From NCBI RefSeq assembly GCF_006335005.1, contig NZ_VDMP01000020.1, positions 123,458 to 157,919 on the forward strand: 34,462 bases of DNA. The letters run 5' to 3'. The notes under the pieces are model-generated. The model worked only from the letters and a program-made list of their open reading frames with translations. It did not search any database and was not told the DNA's origin. The position numbers and the translations under genes are program-made. Source of the DNA: Nocardioides albidus. Lineage in GTDB: Bacteria > Actinomycetota > Actinomycetes > Propionibacteriales > Nocardioidaceae. Shown piece after piece: positions 16,080 to 24,589 of this stretch. Numbering within the stretch: the stretch's first letter is position 1; each line of letters starts with the position of its first letter.

Positions 16080-17701
16080 CCCCGTTGGCCGACGCCCTGG
16101 ACAAGCTGGTCGCCGCCGCCCGGACGGCGGGCCTGGACGAGACGGCCGCCCGCGCCGAGGGCGAGGCCGTCGCCGCCACCGTGTCCGAGCGCTCCCGCGG
16201 GGCCTTCGTCGACTGGTGCGCGCAGACCGGACGCGAGCGCTCCGCCGAGGAGCACATGCTCGCCGCCAAGCGCGGCAACCGGTTCCGGGCCGGCCCGACG
16301 CCGCTGATGGCCCAGCTGCTGCTGGAGAAGTCCGGCGCCGCCGCCGACTACGCCGGGGCGCTGGCCGACGTCGCGATCGCCGGATCGGCGCTCGGCGAGC
16401 CCGGTCCCGATGCCATCGGCGCGGCCACCACGGTCACCACCGCGCAGATGGGCGGCGGCTTCGAGGCGCGGACGCTGGCCGATCTGACGCCGCCGTCCTC
16501 CGTGCCCGGGGCCTTCGACCTGCCCTCCCGTCAGCCGGTGCCCGGCCTGGGAGATCAGATGCTCGACCAGGTGCGGCGCGTCGGCGAGCAGGTACGCCGC
16601 CAGCTCGGCGCGCTCAACGACGCGAGCCCTTCGGGGGTCGAGGTGCCGGGCGCGCCAGCGCCGGGCCTCGAAGCCTCCCAAGCGCCGATCACCCAGGCGG
16701 CGGAGCCGGAGGAGCCCGTCGAGGAGCCGGCCGAGGAGCCCGAGCCCACGAAGACGGTCGAGGAGCTGCTCGCCGAGCTGGACGGGCTGATCGGCCTGGC
16801 CAACGTGAAGGGCGAGATCCATCGTCAGGCAGCGGTGCTGCGGGTCGAGGGACTGCGCAAGGAGGCCGGCCTCGAGAGTCCGACGATCACCCGGCACCTC
16901 GTCTTCAACGGCAACCCCGGCACGGGCAAGACCACCGTGGCCCGCCTCGTCGCCGGCATCTACCGCGCGCTCGGCCTGCTCAGCAAGGGCCAGTTGGTCG
17001 AGGTGGACCGCTCCGAGCTGGTCGCCGGCTATCTCGGCCAGACGGCCGCCAAGACCGCGGAGGTCGTGAAGTCCGCCGAGGGCGGCGTGCTGTTCATCGA
17101 CGAGGCCTACTCCCTGTCCGGTGACCAGTACGGCAAGGAGGCCATCGACACCCTCGTCAAGGAGATGGAGGACAAGCGCGACGATCTCGTCGTGATCGTC
17201 GCCGGATATCCGCTTCCGATGGCCATCTTCATCTCCGAGAACCCCGGTCTGGAGAGCAGGTTCCGCACCACCATCGACTTCGCCGACTACACCGACGACG
17301 AGCTGGTCTCGATCTTCGCCTCGATGGTGAAGGGCGCCGACTACGACGCCGGCGAGCCGGTCCTGGCCCGCCTGCGCGAGATCCTCGCCGCCACCGAGCG
17401 CGGCCCGTCCTTCGGCAACGCGCGCTTCGTGCGCAACCTGATGGAGGCCGCGATCGGCCACCACGCCTGGCGCCTGCGCGACATCGCCACGCCGACCGTC
17501 GAGCAGCTGCGGGCCCTCGAGCCCGAGGATCTCGTCGTCGACCCCGACGACGTGGCACCCGCCCCGGACGGGGAGGTGAGGCCGCCCGCGGACGTCGAGC
17601 CCGCCGCGCCGGTCGACCCGTTCGGCGACGACGACACGGTCGCCCGCAAACCGGTCCCCGCCGCGGAGCCGACGACCGCCGACGAGGAGGAGCAGTCGTG
17701 A
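16076..17701 (+). CDS. CbxX/CfxQ-type AAA+ ATPase
   Basis: 541 residues. A helical N-terminal domain (1-130) and a long Pro/Glu-rich linker (about 185-227) precede one AAA+ module. Walker A is GNPGTGKTT (279-287), the pore-type segment is VAGYLGQTA, Walker B is GGVLFIDEAYSL (336-347), and the arginine-finger region is ESRFRTTI (393-400). The family includes the Rubisco activase CbbX, SpoVK and the EccA proteins of type VII secretion, which remodel protein complexes. No ESX genes are near, so a secretion role is not supported; the target may be another operon product. It overlaps its neighbours by 4 nt on both sides. Confidence 0.9.
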   Translation: MTPLADALDKLVAAARTAGLDETAARAEGEAVAATVSERSRGAFVDWCAQTGRERSAEEHMLAAKRGNRFRAGPTPLMAQLLLEKSGAAADYAGALADVAIAGSALGEPGPDAIGAATTVTTAQMGGGFEARTLADLTPPSSVPGAFDLPSRQPVPGLGDQMLDQVRRVGEQVRRQLGALNDASPSGVEVPGAPAPGLEASQAPITQAAEPEEPVEEPAEEPEPTKTVEELLAELDGLIGLANVKGEIHRQAAVLRVEGLRKEAGLESPTITRHLVFNGNPGTGKTTVARLVAGIYRALGLLSKGQLVEVDRSELVAGYLGQTAAKTAEVVKSAEGGVLFIDEAYSLSGDQYGKEAIDTLVKEMEDKRDDLVVIVAGYPLPMAIFISENPGLESRFRTTIDFADYTDDELVSIFASMVKGADYDAGEPVLARLREILAATERGPSFGNARFVRNLMEAAIGHHAWRLRDIATPTVEQLRALEPEDLVVDPDDVAPAPDGEVRPPADVEPAAPVDPFGDDDTVARKPVPAAEPTTADEEEQS

Positions 17702-18972
17702 GCCAGACCGCCACACCCCAGGCCGCGCCGCCCCCTCCGGCCACCGCGCCCGCACCCGTGCCGGCCGCGACCGCGCCCGCTACCCCCGGCCAGCCCGGGA
17801 CGTCGTACGTCGACACCCCCGCGCTGCTCAACCGCTGGCAGCTCATCGGGATGAGCGTCGCCATCGTGTTCGGGATCGTCAGCGCGCTGCTGCAGTTCGC
17901 CGGCTGGCAGTCCGACGGGCGCGCGGCCGACGACACCGAGCAGCTGCTGCGGGTCCAGGAGGTCAAGACCTCGCTGCTGCGCGCCGACGCCCTCGCCACG
18001 AACGCCTTCCTCAAGGGCGGTCTCGAGGATCCCGCCCAGCGCAAGGAGTACGACGACGCGATCGACGGGGTGCTCGCCGACATCGCGAACGCTGCGGAGG
18101 CACAGCCTGCCGACCGCAGGGCGCTGGCCGCTCTCAACGTCGAGATCACCGACTACGCCACCGCCGTCGCGCAGGCCCGCGACAACAACAGGCAGAACTA
18201 CCCGATCGGTGCGGAGTACCTCAGCGGCGCCAGCGTCGAGCTGCGCGCCGCCGCGCTGCCGATCCTGAACGAGCTGATCAAGGCCAACCAGGACAGGGCC
18301 GAGGACGCGATGGCCGGCCAGCACCCGATCTGGCTGTTCCTGCTGGGGCTGCTCGTCCTGGTCGCCTTCGTGTGGCTCAACCGCGAGCTCGCCCGGCACT
18401 TCCGGCGGCGCATCAACAAGGGCATCGCCCTCGCGGCGATCATCGTGCTCGCCGTCACCCTCGTCACCGTGATCGGAGCCTGGATCCGGGACAGCTCCAA
18501 CGACAGCCTGCGCGACGGCGAGTTCGCCACCGCCGTGCACGAGGCCAATGCTCGGACGGCCGGCAACGACGCCAAGGCGTACGAGAGCCTGCGCCTGATC
18601 AAGCGCGGCTCGGGCAGCACCTACGAGAGCACGTGGGAGGCCGCCGCGAAGACCGTCGACGAGTCGGGCACCCGCGCCGCCAGCGAGTGGGACGCCTACA
18701 CCGAGGTCCACCGGCGGATCGTCGAGCTCGACAACGCCGGCGACTGGGAGAGCGCCCGGAAGGAGGCCATCGACGAGAGCGGCGAGGCGTTCCAGCCCTT
18801 CGACGACGCCACGCGCGCGGCGGTGGAGACGAACGGCACCGTGGCCACCGATGACCTGCGCAGTGGGCGCTGGTTCGCGCTGCTCCTCAGCGGACTGACC
18901 CTCCTCCTCGGAGTCGGCGCCGCGGCGGCGGTCGCGCGAGGTATCGGCGAACGACGGAGGGAGTTCTCATGA
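17698..18972 (+). CDS. GlnX-like four-helix membrane sensor protein
   Basis: 424 residues: a Pro/Ala-rich cytoplasmic tail (1-40) and four predicted membrane helices (about 48-68, 209-227, 243-262, 391-412). Two extracellular helical domains of about 140 and 130 residues lie between helices 1-2 and 3-4, resembling chemoreceptor-type four-helix sensor bundles. In mycobacteria the gene between pknG/glnH and the outside is glnX, a membrane protein that couples amino-acid binding by GlnH to the kinase PknG. Topology and gene order match, so I assign the same role by analogy. The start GTG overlaps the ATPase stop. Confidence 0.78.
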   Translation: MSQTATPQAAPPPPATAPAPVPAATAPATPGQPGTSYVDTPALLNRWQLIGMSVAIVFGIVSALLQFAGWQSDGRAADDTEQLLRVQEVKTSLLRADALATNAFLKGGLEDPAQRKEYDDAIDGVLADIANAAEAQPADRRALAALNVEITDYATAVAQARDNNRQNYPIGAEYLSGASVELRAAALPILNELIKANQDRAEDAMAGQHPIWLFLLGLLVLVAFVWLNRELARHFRRRINKGIALAAIIVLAVTLVTVIGAWIRDSSNDSLRDGEFATAVHEANARTAGNDAKAYESLRLIKRGSGSTYESTWEAAAKTVDESGTRAASEWDAYTEVHRRIVELDNAGDWESARKEAIDESGEAFQPFDDATRAAVETNGTVATDDLRSGRWFALLLSGLTLLLGVGAAAAVARGIGERRREFS

Positions 18973-19901
18973 TCCGCGCCCGACTCCTGGCCGCGACGCT
19001 CGCCGCGACAGCGGCGCTGACGGCGGCCTGCGGCTACGACGCGACCCCGCTGCCGAAGGCCGAGCAGTCCACCACCCCGGCCGCCCCGGCTGCCTCCGCG
19101 CCGGTCGAGTGCGACAACGCGACCCAGTCCTATGCGCCGAGCAACGACAAGGGCGCCGCGCTCAAGCAGCTCATCAACAAGGACCGGTTGGTGGTCGGGG
19201 TGTCCGGTGACACCTACAAGATGGGCTTCACGGACCCCACCGACGGCCAGCTCAAGGGCTTCGACATCGCGTTCGCGCAGGCCATCGGCAAGGCCCTCGA
19301 CATCCCGGTGGAGCTGCGGGTGATCTCGGCCGCCGACCGGATCCGCATGCTCGACGAGGGCCAGATCGACATGGTGGCGCGCAACATGACGGTCAACTGC
19401 GACCGCTGGACCCAGGTCGCGTTCTCGGCCGTCTACTACAACGCCACCCAGAAGGTCCTGGTCGGTCTCGACGACGCGGCGAAGTACGCCGGGCCGGGGA
19501 GCCTGGCCGGCAAGCGGGTCTGCGCTCCGAAGGGCACGACCAGCGTCGCCAACATCAAGGAGATCGAGCCCGACGTCGATGCGGTCGAGGCGGCCAACCA
19601 CACGAGCTGCCTGATCAAGTTCCAGAACAGCGAGGTCGACGCCATCACCGGTGACGACACCGTCCTCGCCGGACTCGCCGCGCAGGACCCCTACACGGCG
19701 GTGCCCCAGCAGGAGAAGCTCACCGACGAGCCCTACGGTCTGGCCTTCAACAAGGGCGATGACGCGCTGGTGAAGTTCGCCAACTCGGTGCTCGACCAGA
19801 TGCGCGCCGACGGCCGGTGGAAGGCGATCTACGACGAGTGGCTCAAGCCGACGCTCAAGGTCGACGCGACCCCGCCTGCGCCCCAATACGGCCGCCAGTG
19901 A
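18969..19901 (+). CDS. glnH: GlnH-like glutamate/aspartate-binding lipoprotein
   Basis: 310 residues. A signal sequence ends in a lipobox-like LTAAC with Cys21 as the lipid anchor. The mature protein is a family 3 solute-binding protein: LVVGVSGDTYKMGFTDPTDG, KGFDIAFAQAIGKALDI, DMVARNMTVNCDRW and AGKRVCAPKGTTSVANI. No ABC permease or ATPase gene accompanies it. With glnX and pknG next to it, this fits the sensing role shown for mycobacterial GlnH, which binds Asp/Glu outside the cell and signals through GlnX to PknG. It overlaps glnX by ATGA. Confidence 0.9.
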   Translation: MIRARLLAATLAATAALTAACGYDATPLPKAEQSTTPAAPAASAPVECDNATQSYAPSNDKGAALKQLINKDRLVVGVSGDTYKMGFTDPTDGQLKGFDIAFAQAIGKALDIPVELRVISAADRIRMLDEGQIDMVARNMTVNCDRWTQVAFSAVYYNATQKVLVGLDDAAKYAGPGSLAGKRVCAPKGTTSVANIKEIEPDVDAVEAANHTSCLIKFQNSEVDAITGDDTVLAGLAAQDPYTAVPQQEKLTDEPYGLAFNKGDDALVKFANSVLDQMRADGRWKAIYDEWLKPTLKVDATPPAPQYGRQ

Positions 19902-21037
19902 TCCTGGACCACGCCACCATGACCACCGCCATGACCACGGCACCCAGCGCCCCCGGCAAGCTCGGGGACGCGCTGGAGCCGGCGGCGATCCAGGCCTACC
20001 TGGGCGAGCTGGACACCTGGCTCCGGGTTCGTCGCTCCGAGCTGGACGAGCTCGACCAGGCGGCGCTGGCCGCGGGCAGGGGAGCCGAGCTGACCAACGA
20101 CATGTCGCTGGCGCTCGCGCTGTGGAAGGCGATCTCCGACCGCTACCAGCTGGTCTTCACGACCTGGGACGGCGGCCGTGTGCTGCGCCAGGAGAGGGAG
20201 CGGATCTCGGCGCTGATCTGGGGTCGCCTGGACGGTGCCACCGAGCTGCCGGGCGGACTCGCGGTGTCGCTGCCCGAGGCCGGGCGGCTCTGTGACGCCC
20301 TGACCGGCCAGCTGCGCAACCGGCTGGCGCTGGTGCCCGGCGCCGACGCCCAGGCCGCGCGGATCCGCCAGCTGCGCGCCCAGTTCGAGCGGATCCGCGA
20401 CCAGGTGGCCCTGGAGCCGGCGATCAGCCGCGACGACGCGATCCACCGGCTGGCCGAGCTGATGTCCCGTCTCGAGGTGATCACCGCCAAGGCCGAGCGC
20501 GGCGGCGACGTGGGGGGCATGCTCGGCCCGCTGGAGGTCGAGGCCACCACCTTCGAGCGCGATCTCATCGTCGGCAACGCCCGCCGTCGTGACGCGCGCG
20601 ACCAGGTCATCTCGGCGCGCGAGCTGCGCGCCGACCTCGAGGCACGCGAGGCCGCGCTGCAGAAGCTCGCCGAGACCTGCGTCGCCACGGTGGACCCCGC
20701 ACCCCGCTACGCCGTGCCGGACGTCGACGCGCTCGGCCCGGTGCCGGTCACGCCCGACGCCATCGGCCCCTACCTCGAACGGCTCGACCGCGTCTCGCAG
20801 GCGCTCGAGATCGCCCAGCACGCCTACTCGGCGGCGCTCGAGGAGCACACCCAGCTGGTGGCCCTGCTCGACGCGTACGTCGCCAAGGCCCGCGCGTCCG
20901 GCGTCGCGGAACTGCCCGACCTCGCCGCGAGCGAGCAGTCGGCCCGCGGCCTCCTCGAGCGGCGCCCGACCCCGATGGCGGTCGCGAAGCAGCTCGTCAC
21001 GACCTACCAGACCTGGCTAGCGAAGGAGACGCGATGA
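19898..21037 (+). CDS. Helical protein of unknown function between glnH and pknG
   Basis: 379 residues if GTG 19898 is used; this gives the 4-nt overlap with glnH seen at most junctions of the operon. ATG 19919 is the alternative (372 residues). I recognise no domain. The chain is long, charged and mostly helical, with coiled-coil-like stretches (ELDTWLRVRRSELDELDQAA, ARELRADLEAREAALQKLAE). There is no signal peptide or membrane segment, so it is cytoplasmic. Its place between the sensor and the kinase suggests an adaptor or scaffold, but that is only inference. Confidence 0.78.
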   Translation: MILDHATMTTAMTTAPSAPGKLGDALEPAAIQAYLGELDTWLRVRRSELDELDQAALAAGRGAELTNDMSLALALWKAISDRYQLVFTTWDGGRVLRQERERISALIWGRLDGATELPGGLAVSLPEAGRLCDALTGQLRNRLALVPGADAQAARIRQLRAQFERIRDQVALEPAISRDDAIHRLAELMSRLEVITAKAERGGDVGGMLGPLEVEATTFERDLIVGNARRRDARDQVISARELRADLEAREAALQKLAETCVATVDPAPRYAVPDVDALGPVPVTPDAIGPYLERLDRVSQALEIAQHAYSAALEEHTQLVALLDAYVAKARASGVAELPDLAASEQSARGLLERRPTPMAVAKQLVTTYQTWLAKETR

Positions 21038-23438
21038 ATCAGCCCGCGAGCACAGGCGCCTGCACCCAACCCGGCTGCACGGGCAGCATCGTCGACGGCT
21101 ACTGCGACGTGTGCGGCATGCCCGGGGTCTCGGCAGGCTCGGCCACCCCGTCCCCGGCGGTCGCATCGCCCATCGGAGACTCCGGCACGGTCAAGGCCCC
21201 GATCGCGGCGGCGGTCGCGGGCAACCCGGCCAGCGTCGCCGCCTCGACCTGCCAACAGCCCGGCTGCACCGGCACGATCCTCGACGGCTACTGCGACGTC
21301 TGCGGCAGTCCGGCCGTGCCGGGCGCTCGGGTCGCCGAGGCCGCCGCGATCGCCGAGACCCAGCCCCTGTCGGGGCGCGAGGGGACCTCCGCGACCGCGG
21401 CCAGCCGCGTCCAGTCCGCCGCGATCGGCTCCAAGCGGGCCGGCGCGAGCGGCACGACCTCGACCCGACGCACGCGGACCGGGTCACAGCGGATGCGGTC
21501 CGCCCGGATCGGCGCCGGCCTGACCGTCGTACCTCCTGCGCCGCCGGTCGACGCCGCCAAGGCGATCATGGCCAACCCGCAGGTCCCCGAGGACAAGCGC
21601 AGCTGCTCCAAGTGCGGCAACCCCGTGGGCCGCAGCATCGACGGCCAGCCCGGGCGCAGCGAGGGCTTCTGCCCCAACTGCGGCCAGCAGTTCTCGTTCA
21701 CCCCGAAGCTGCAGCAGGGCGACCTCGTCGCCGGCCAGTACGAGGTCGCGGGCGCCCTCGCCCACGGCGGCCTCGGCTGGATCTACCTCGCCCGCGACCG
21801 CAACGTCTCCAACCGGTGGGTCGTGCTCAAGGGCCTGCTCAACTCCGGCGACCCCGACGCGCTCGCCGCGGCCATCGCCGAGCAGCAGTTCCTCGCGCAG
21901 GTGGAGCACCCGCTCATCGTCGAGATCTACAACTTCGTGACCCACGAGGGCGCCGGCTACATCGTCATGGAGTACGTCGGCGGCAAGTCGCTCAAGCAGA
22001 TCCTCAAGCAGCGGATGACCGCCAACAACGGGGTCTACGACCCGCTGCCGGTCGACCAGGCGCTGGCCTACATCCTCGAGCTGCTGCCCGCCTTCCAGTA
22101 CCTCCACGACCTCGGCCTCGTCTACTGCGACTTCAAGCCCGACAACATGATCCAGGTCGGCGACGCGATGAAGCTCATCGACCTCGGCGGCGTACGACGC
22201 GTCGACGACGAGGAGTCCGCGATCTACGGCACGGTGGGCTACCAGGCCCCCGAGGTCGCCTTTTTTTCGGGCGCACCCTCGTGGTGCTGTGCATGGAGTT
22301 CCGCGGCTACCAGGGCACCTACCTGCACAGCCTGCCGCCGGTCGACGCCACGCCGCTGTTCCAGCAGTACGACTCGCTCTACCAGCTGATCGCGAAGTGC
22401 TGCGCGCCCGACCCGGCCGACCGGTTCGCCTCCGTCGACGAGATGCGCACCCAGGTCCTCGGCGTACTGCGCGAGGTGGTCGCCCGCACCCGTCAGGGCA
22501 CCGCCACCACCTCCGCCGCGTCCGTGCTCTTCGAGTCGCCCGCGACCGCGCGTCCGATCACCGAGTGGAGCCAGCTGCCGGACCTGCGCACCGACACCAC
22601 CGACGCGCAGTACGGCTGGTTGAGCACCATCGCCGACGAGGAGCCCCGGCAGCGGCTCAAGGACCTCGAGTCCGCACCCGAGGACACCGCCGAGGTGTGG
22701 CTGGCCCGGGCCCGCTCCGCGCTCGACCTGGGCGACGCCGTCCTGGCCAGGAGCCACGCCCAGCGGCTGCTGGCCGACGACCCGTGGGAGTGGCGCGCGC
22801 TGTGGATCGAGGGCCTGGCCGCCGTCCAGGCGGGGGACTGGGAGACCGCCAAGGCGTCCTTCAACGCCGTCTACCAGCAGGTGCCCGGTGAGCTGGCTCC
22901 GAAGCTGGCGCTCGCCTTCGCCTGCGAGCGCGGCGGCCTGCCGGAGGTGGCGGAGGGGCTCTACCAGGTGTGCGCGTCCACCGACGCCGCCTACGTCCCG
23001 CCGGCCGCGTTCGGCATGGCCCGGGTGCGCGCGGCGCGCCACGACGTCCCGGGCGCCGTGGCCGCCCTCGACCTGGTGCCGACCACCAGTCGCGGCTACA
23101 CCGAGAGCCGCCAGCAGCGTGCCGAGGTGCTGCTCTCGGGCGGCGTCCAGGACATCACCGTGCTCGACCAGGCGATGCGGACCATCGACGCCTCCAGCGT
23201 CGACCAGCAGACCCGGCAGCGGTTCACGGTGCGGATCCTCAGCGAGGCGCTGCCGGTCGTGTCGAGCGGGAAGGTCCCCGCCGGCGCCCGGATCGGCGCC
23301 GTCGAGGCGACCGAGGCCGGCGTGCGGGACGGGATCGAGAACGCGCTGCGCATGCTCGCCCGCGACGCCGTCGACCTCAAGGAGCGCGTCACGCTGGTCA
23401 ACCAGGCCAACGCCGTCCGGAACTGGAGCCTCACGTGA
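21034..23438 (+). pseudogene. pknG: pknG, Ser/Thr kinase gene with a frame break in the kinase domain
   Basis: The frame from ATG 21034 encodes two N-terminal zinc-ribbon-like repeats (CTQPGCTGSIVDGYCDVCG and CQQPGCTGTILDGYCDVCG). Then come a rubredoxin-like pair (CSKCG...CPNCG, 191-216) and a kinase N-lobe with VVLKGLLNSGD (Lys266), YCDFKPDN (Asp366) and LIDLGG (Asp383). After TVGYQAPEVA (residue 409) the frame breaks at T7 (22261-22267). The kinase resumes one frame back as GRTLVVLCMEF, followed by the PknG-type TPR domain to 23438. Compared with mycobacterial PknG, about 13 residues including the conserved Asp of DIYTVG are replaced by 8 nt, a net loss of 31 nt. Both halves look otherwise intact, so recent mutation or a sequence error are both possible. 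Confidence 0.88.
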
Positions 23439-24589
23439 ACTGTCCGTCCTGCCAGGCCGCGCTCGCGCCCGGCGCCCGCTTCTGCGAGAACTGCGGCGCG
23501 CAGCTCGGCGCCGCGGTCGCCGTACCGACGCCGGTGGCGGCGGCGTCCGGTGGCGACCCGCTCGGGGACGCCCCGATCAGCGCTCCCACCCGCAAGCCCG
23601 CCGCCGCGCTGCCCGACCCGCCGGCTCCCGGCCGCCGGCCCTGCGCCGAGTGCGGGGGAGAGGTCGGTCCCGACCTCTACTGCGTCGAGTGCGGCACGAA
23701 GGCCCCCAGCGAGCGCGACCACTTCCAGGAGCAGCCCGCGCCCTGGGTCGCCGGGGTCTGCGACAAGGCGATCGGCAAGGCCCGCAACGAGGACGCCATG
23801 GCGCTGCTCGCCGGCGCCCAGCCCGGTGGCCGGCCCGGCTCGCGCGCGGTGCTGATCGTGATGGACGGAGTGTCCAACTCCATCGACTCCGACGTCGCCT
23901 CGCTCGCCGGCGCCCGCGCCGCGCGCGAGGTGCTGCGGATGCCCCTGCCCGCGGGCATGGGTACGCCGGACAGCCGCGACGCCGCGGTGCGCAAGGTCCT
24001 GGGCGACGCGGCCGCGGCTGCCAACACGGCCATCGTGGCCGTCACCGACCCGGACTCGACCAACCCCGCGTCGGCGACCTTCACGGCCGCCGTCCTGGAG
24101 GGCCGGCGCATCACCTGGGCCAACATCGGCGACTCCCGCTCCTACTGGCTGCCCGATGCCGGGACCCCTGTCCAGCTGAGCGTCGACGACTCCGTCGCCC
24201 AGGCGCAGATGGCCGCCGGCGTGGCCCGTGAGGTCGCCGAGACCGGACCCCAGGCGCATGCCATCACGAAGTGGCTGGGGCGCGACTCCGAGGACCAGAC
24301 CCCGACCGTCGGGTCGCTCGAGGTGCAGGAGAGCGGGTGGCTGCTCGCCTGCTCGGACGGGCTGTGGAACTACGCCTCCGAGCCCGAGGCGCTGGCCGCC
24401 CAGGTCCGCGCCGCCGCCACCGACGACCCGCTCGCCCTCGCCCTCGCGCTCGTCGCCTTCGCGAACGGCGCCGGCGGGCACGACAACATCACCGCCGCCC
24501 TGGCCCGGGTCGACCTCGCCGTCGATCCCGCGGCACTCGGGCACAATGACCACACGCCGACCCCCGGAGGAGAGCCGACCGATGGCTGA
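23435..24589 (+). CDS. PP2C-family Ser/Thr phosphatase with N-terminal zinc ribbons
   Basis: 384 residues from GTG 23435, overlapping the pknG stop by 4 nt. Two zinc ribbons come first (CPSCQAALAPGARFCENCG, 3-21, and CAECGGEVGPDLYCVECG, 70-87). The PP2C domain follows, with RNEDAM (117-122), VMDGVSN (Asp144), IGDSRSYWL, LACSDGLWNY (Asp308) and GGHDNITAAL (Asp350), so all main metal-binding Asp residues are present. PP2C enzymes remove phosphate from Ser/Thr. Placed directly after the kinase, it is the likely antagonist of PknG. It lacks membrane helices, unlike the PstP phosphatase, so it is cytoplasmic. Confidence 0.93.
   Translation: MNCPSCQAALAPGARFCENCGAQLGAAVAVPTPVAAASGGDPLGDAPISAPTRKPAAALPDPPAPGRRPCAECGGEVGPDLYCVECGTKAPSERDHFQEQPAPWVAGVCDKAIGKARNEDAMALLAGAQPGGRPGSRAVLIVMDGVSNSIDSDVASLAGARAAREVLRMPLPAGMGTPDSRDAAVRKVLGDAAAAANTAIVAVTDPDSTNPASATFTAAVLEGRRITWANIGDSRSYWLPDAGTPVQLSVDDSVAQAQMAAGVAREVAETGPQAHAITKWLGRDSEDQTPTVGSLEVQESGWLLACSDGLWNYASEPEALAAQVRAAATDDPLALALALVAFANGAGGHDNITAALARVDLAVDPAALGHNDHTPTPGGEPTDG

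Noticed and set aside
16076..17701. Reading the AAA+ ATPase as EccA of a type VII secretion system
   Set aside because: The ATPase domain is similar in type, but no EccB-E, ESX or WXG100 genes are in the window, and the N-terminal part lacks the TPR look of EccA.
13494..17755. Long minus-strand open frames opposite the YczE-like, telA, unknown and ATPase genes
   Set aside because: They are shadows of plus-strand genes with clear families; no domain can be read in them.
18969..19901. GlnH-like protein as part of an amino-acid ABC importer
   Set aside because: No permease or ATPase gene is adjacent; the neighbours are glnX and pknG, which supports sensing instead.
22255..22275. Programmed frameshifting at the T7 run of pknG
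   Set aside because: A -1 slip would rejoin the frames, but about 12 residues including the conserved DIYTVG Asp would still be missing, so slippage alone does not restore a normal kinase.
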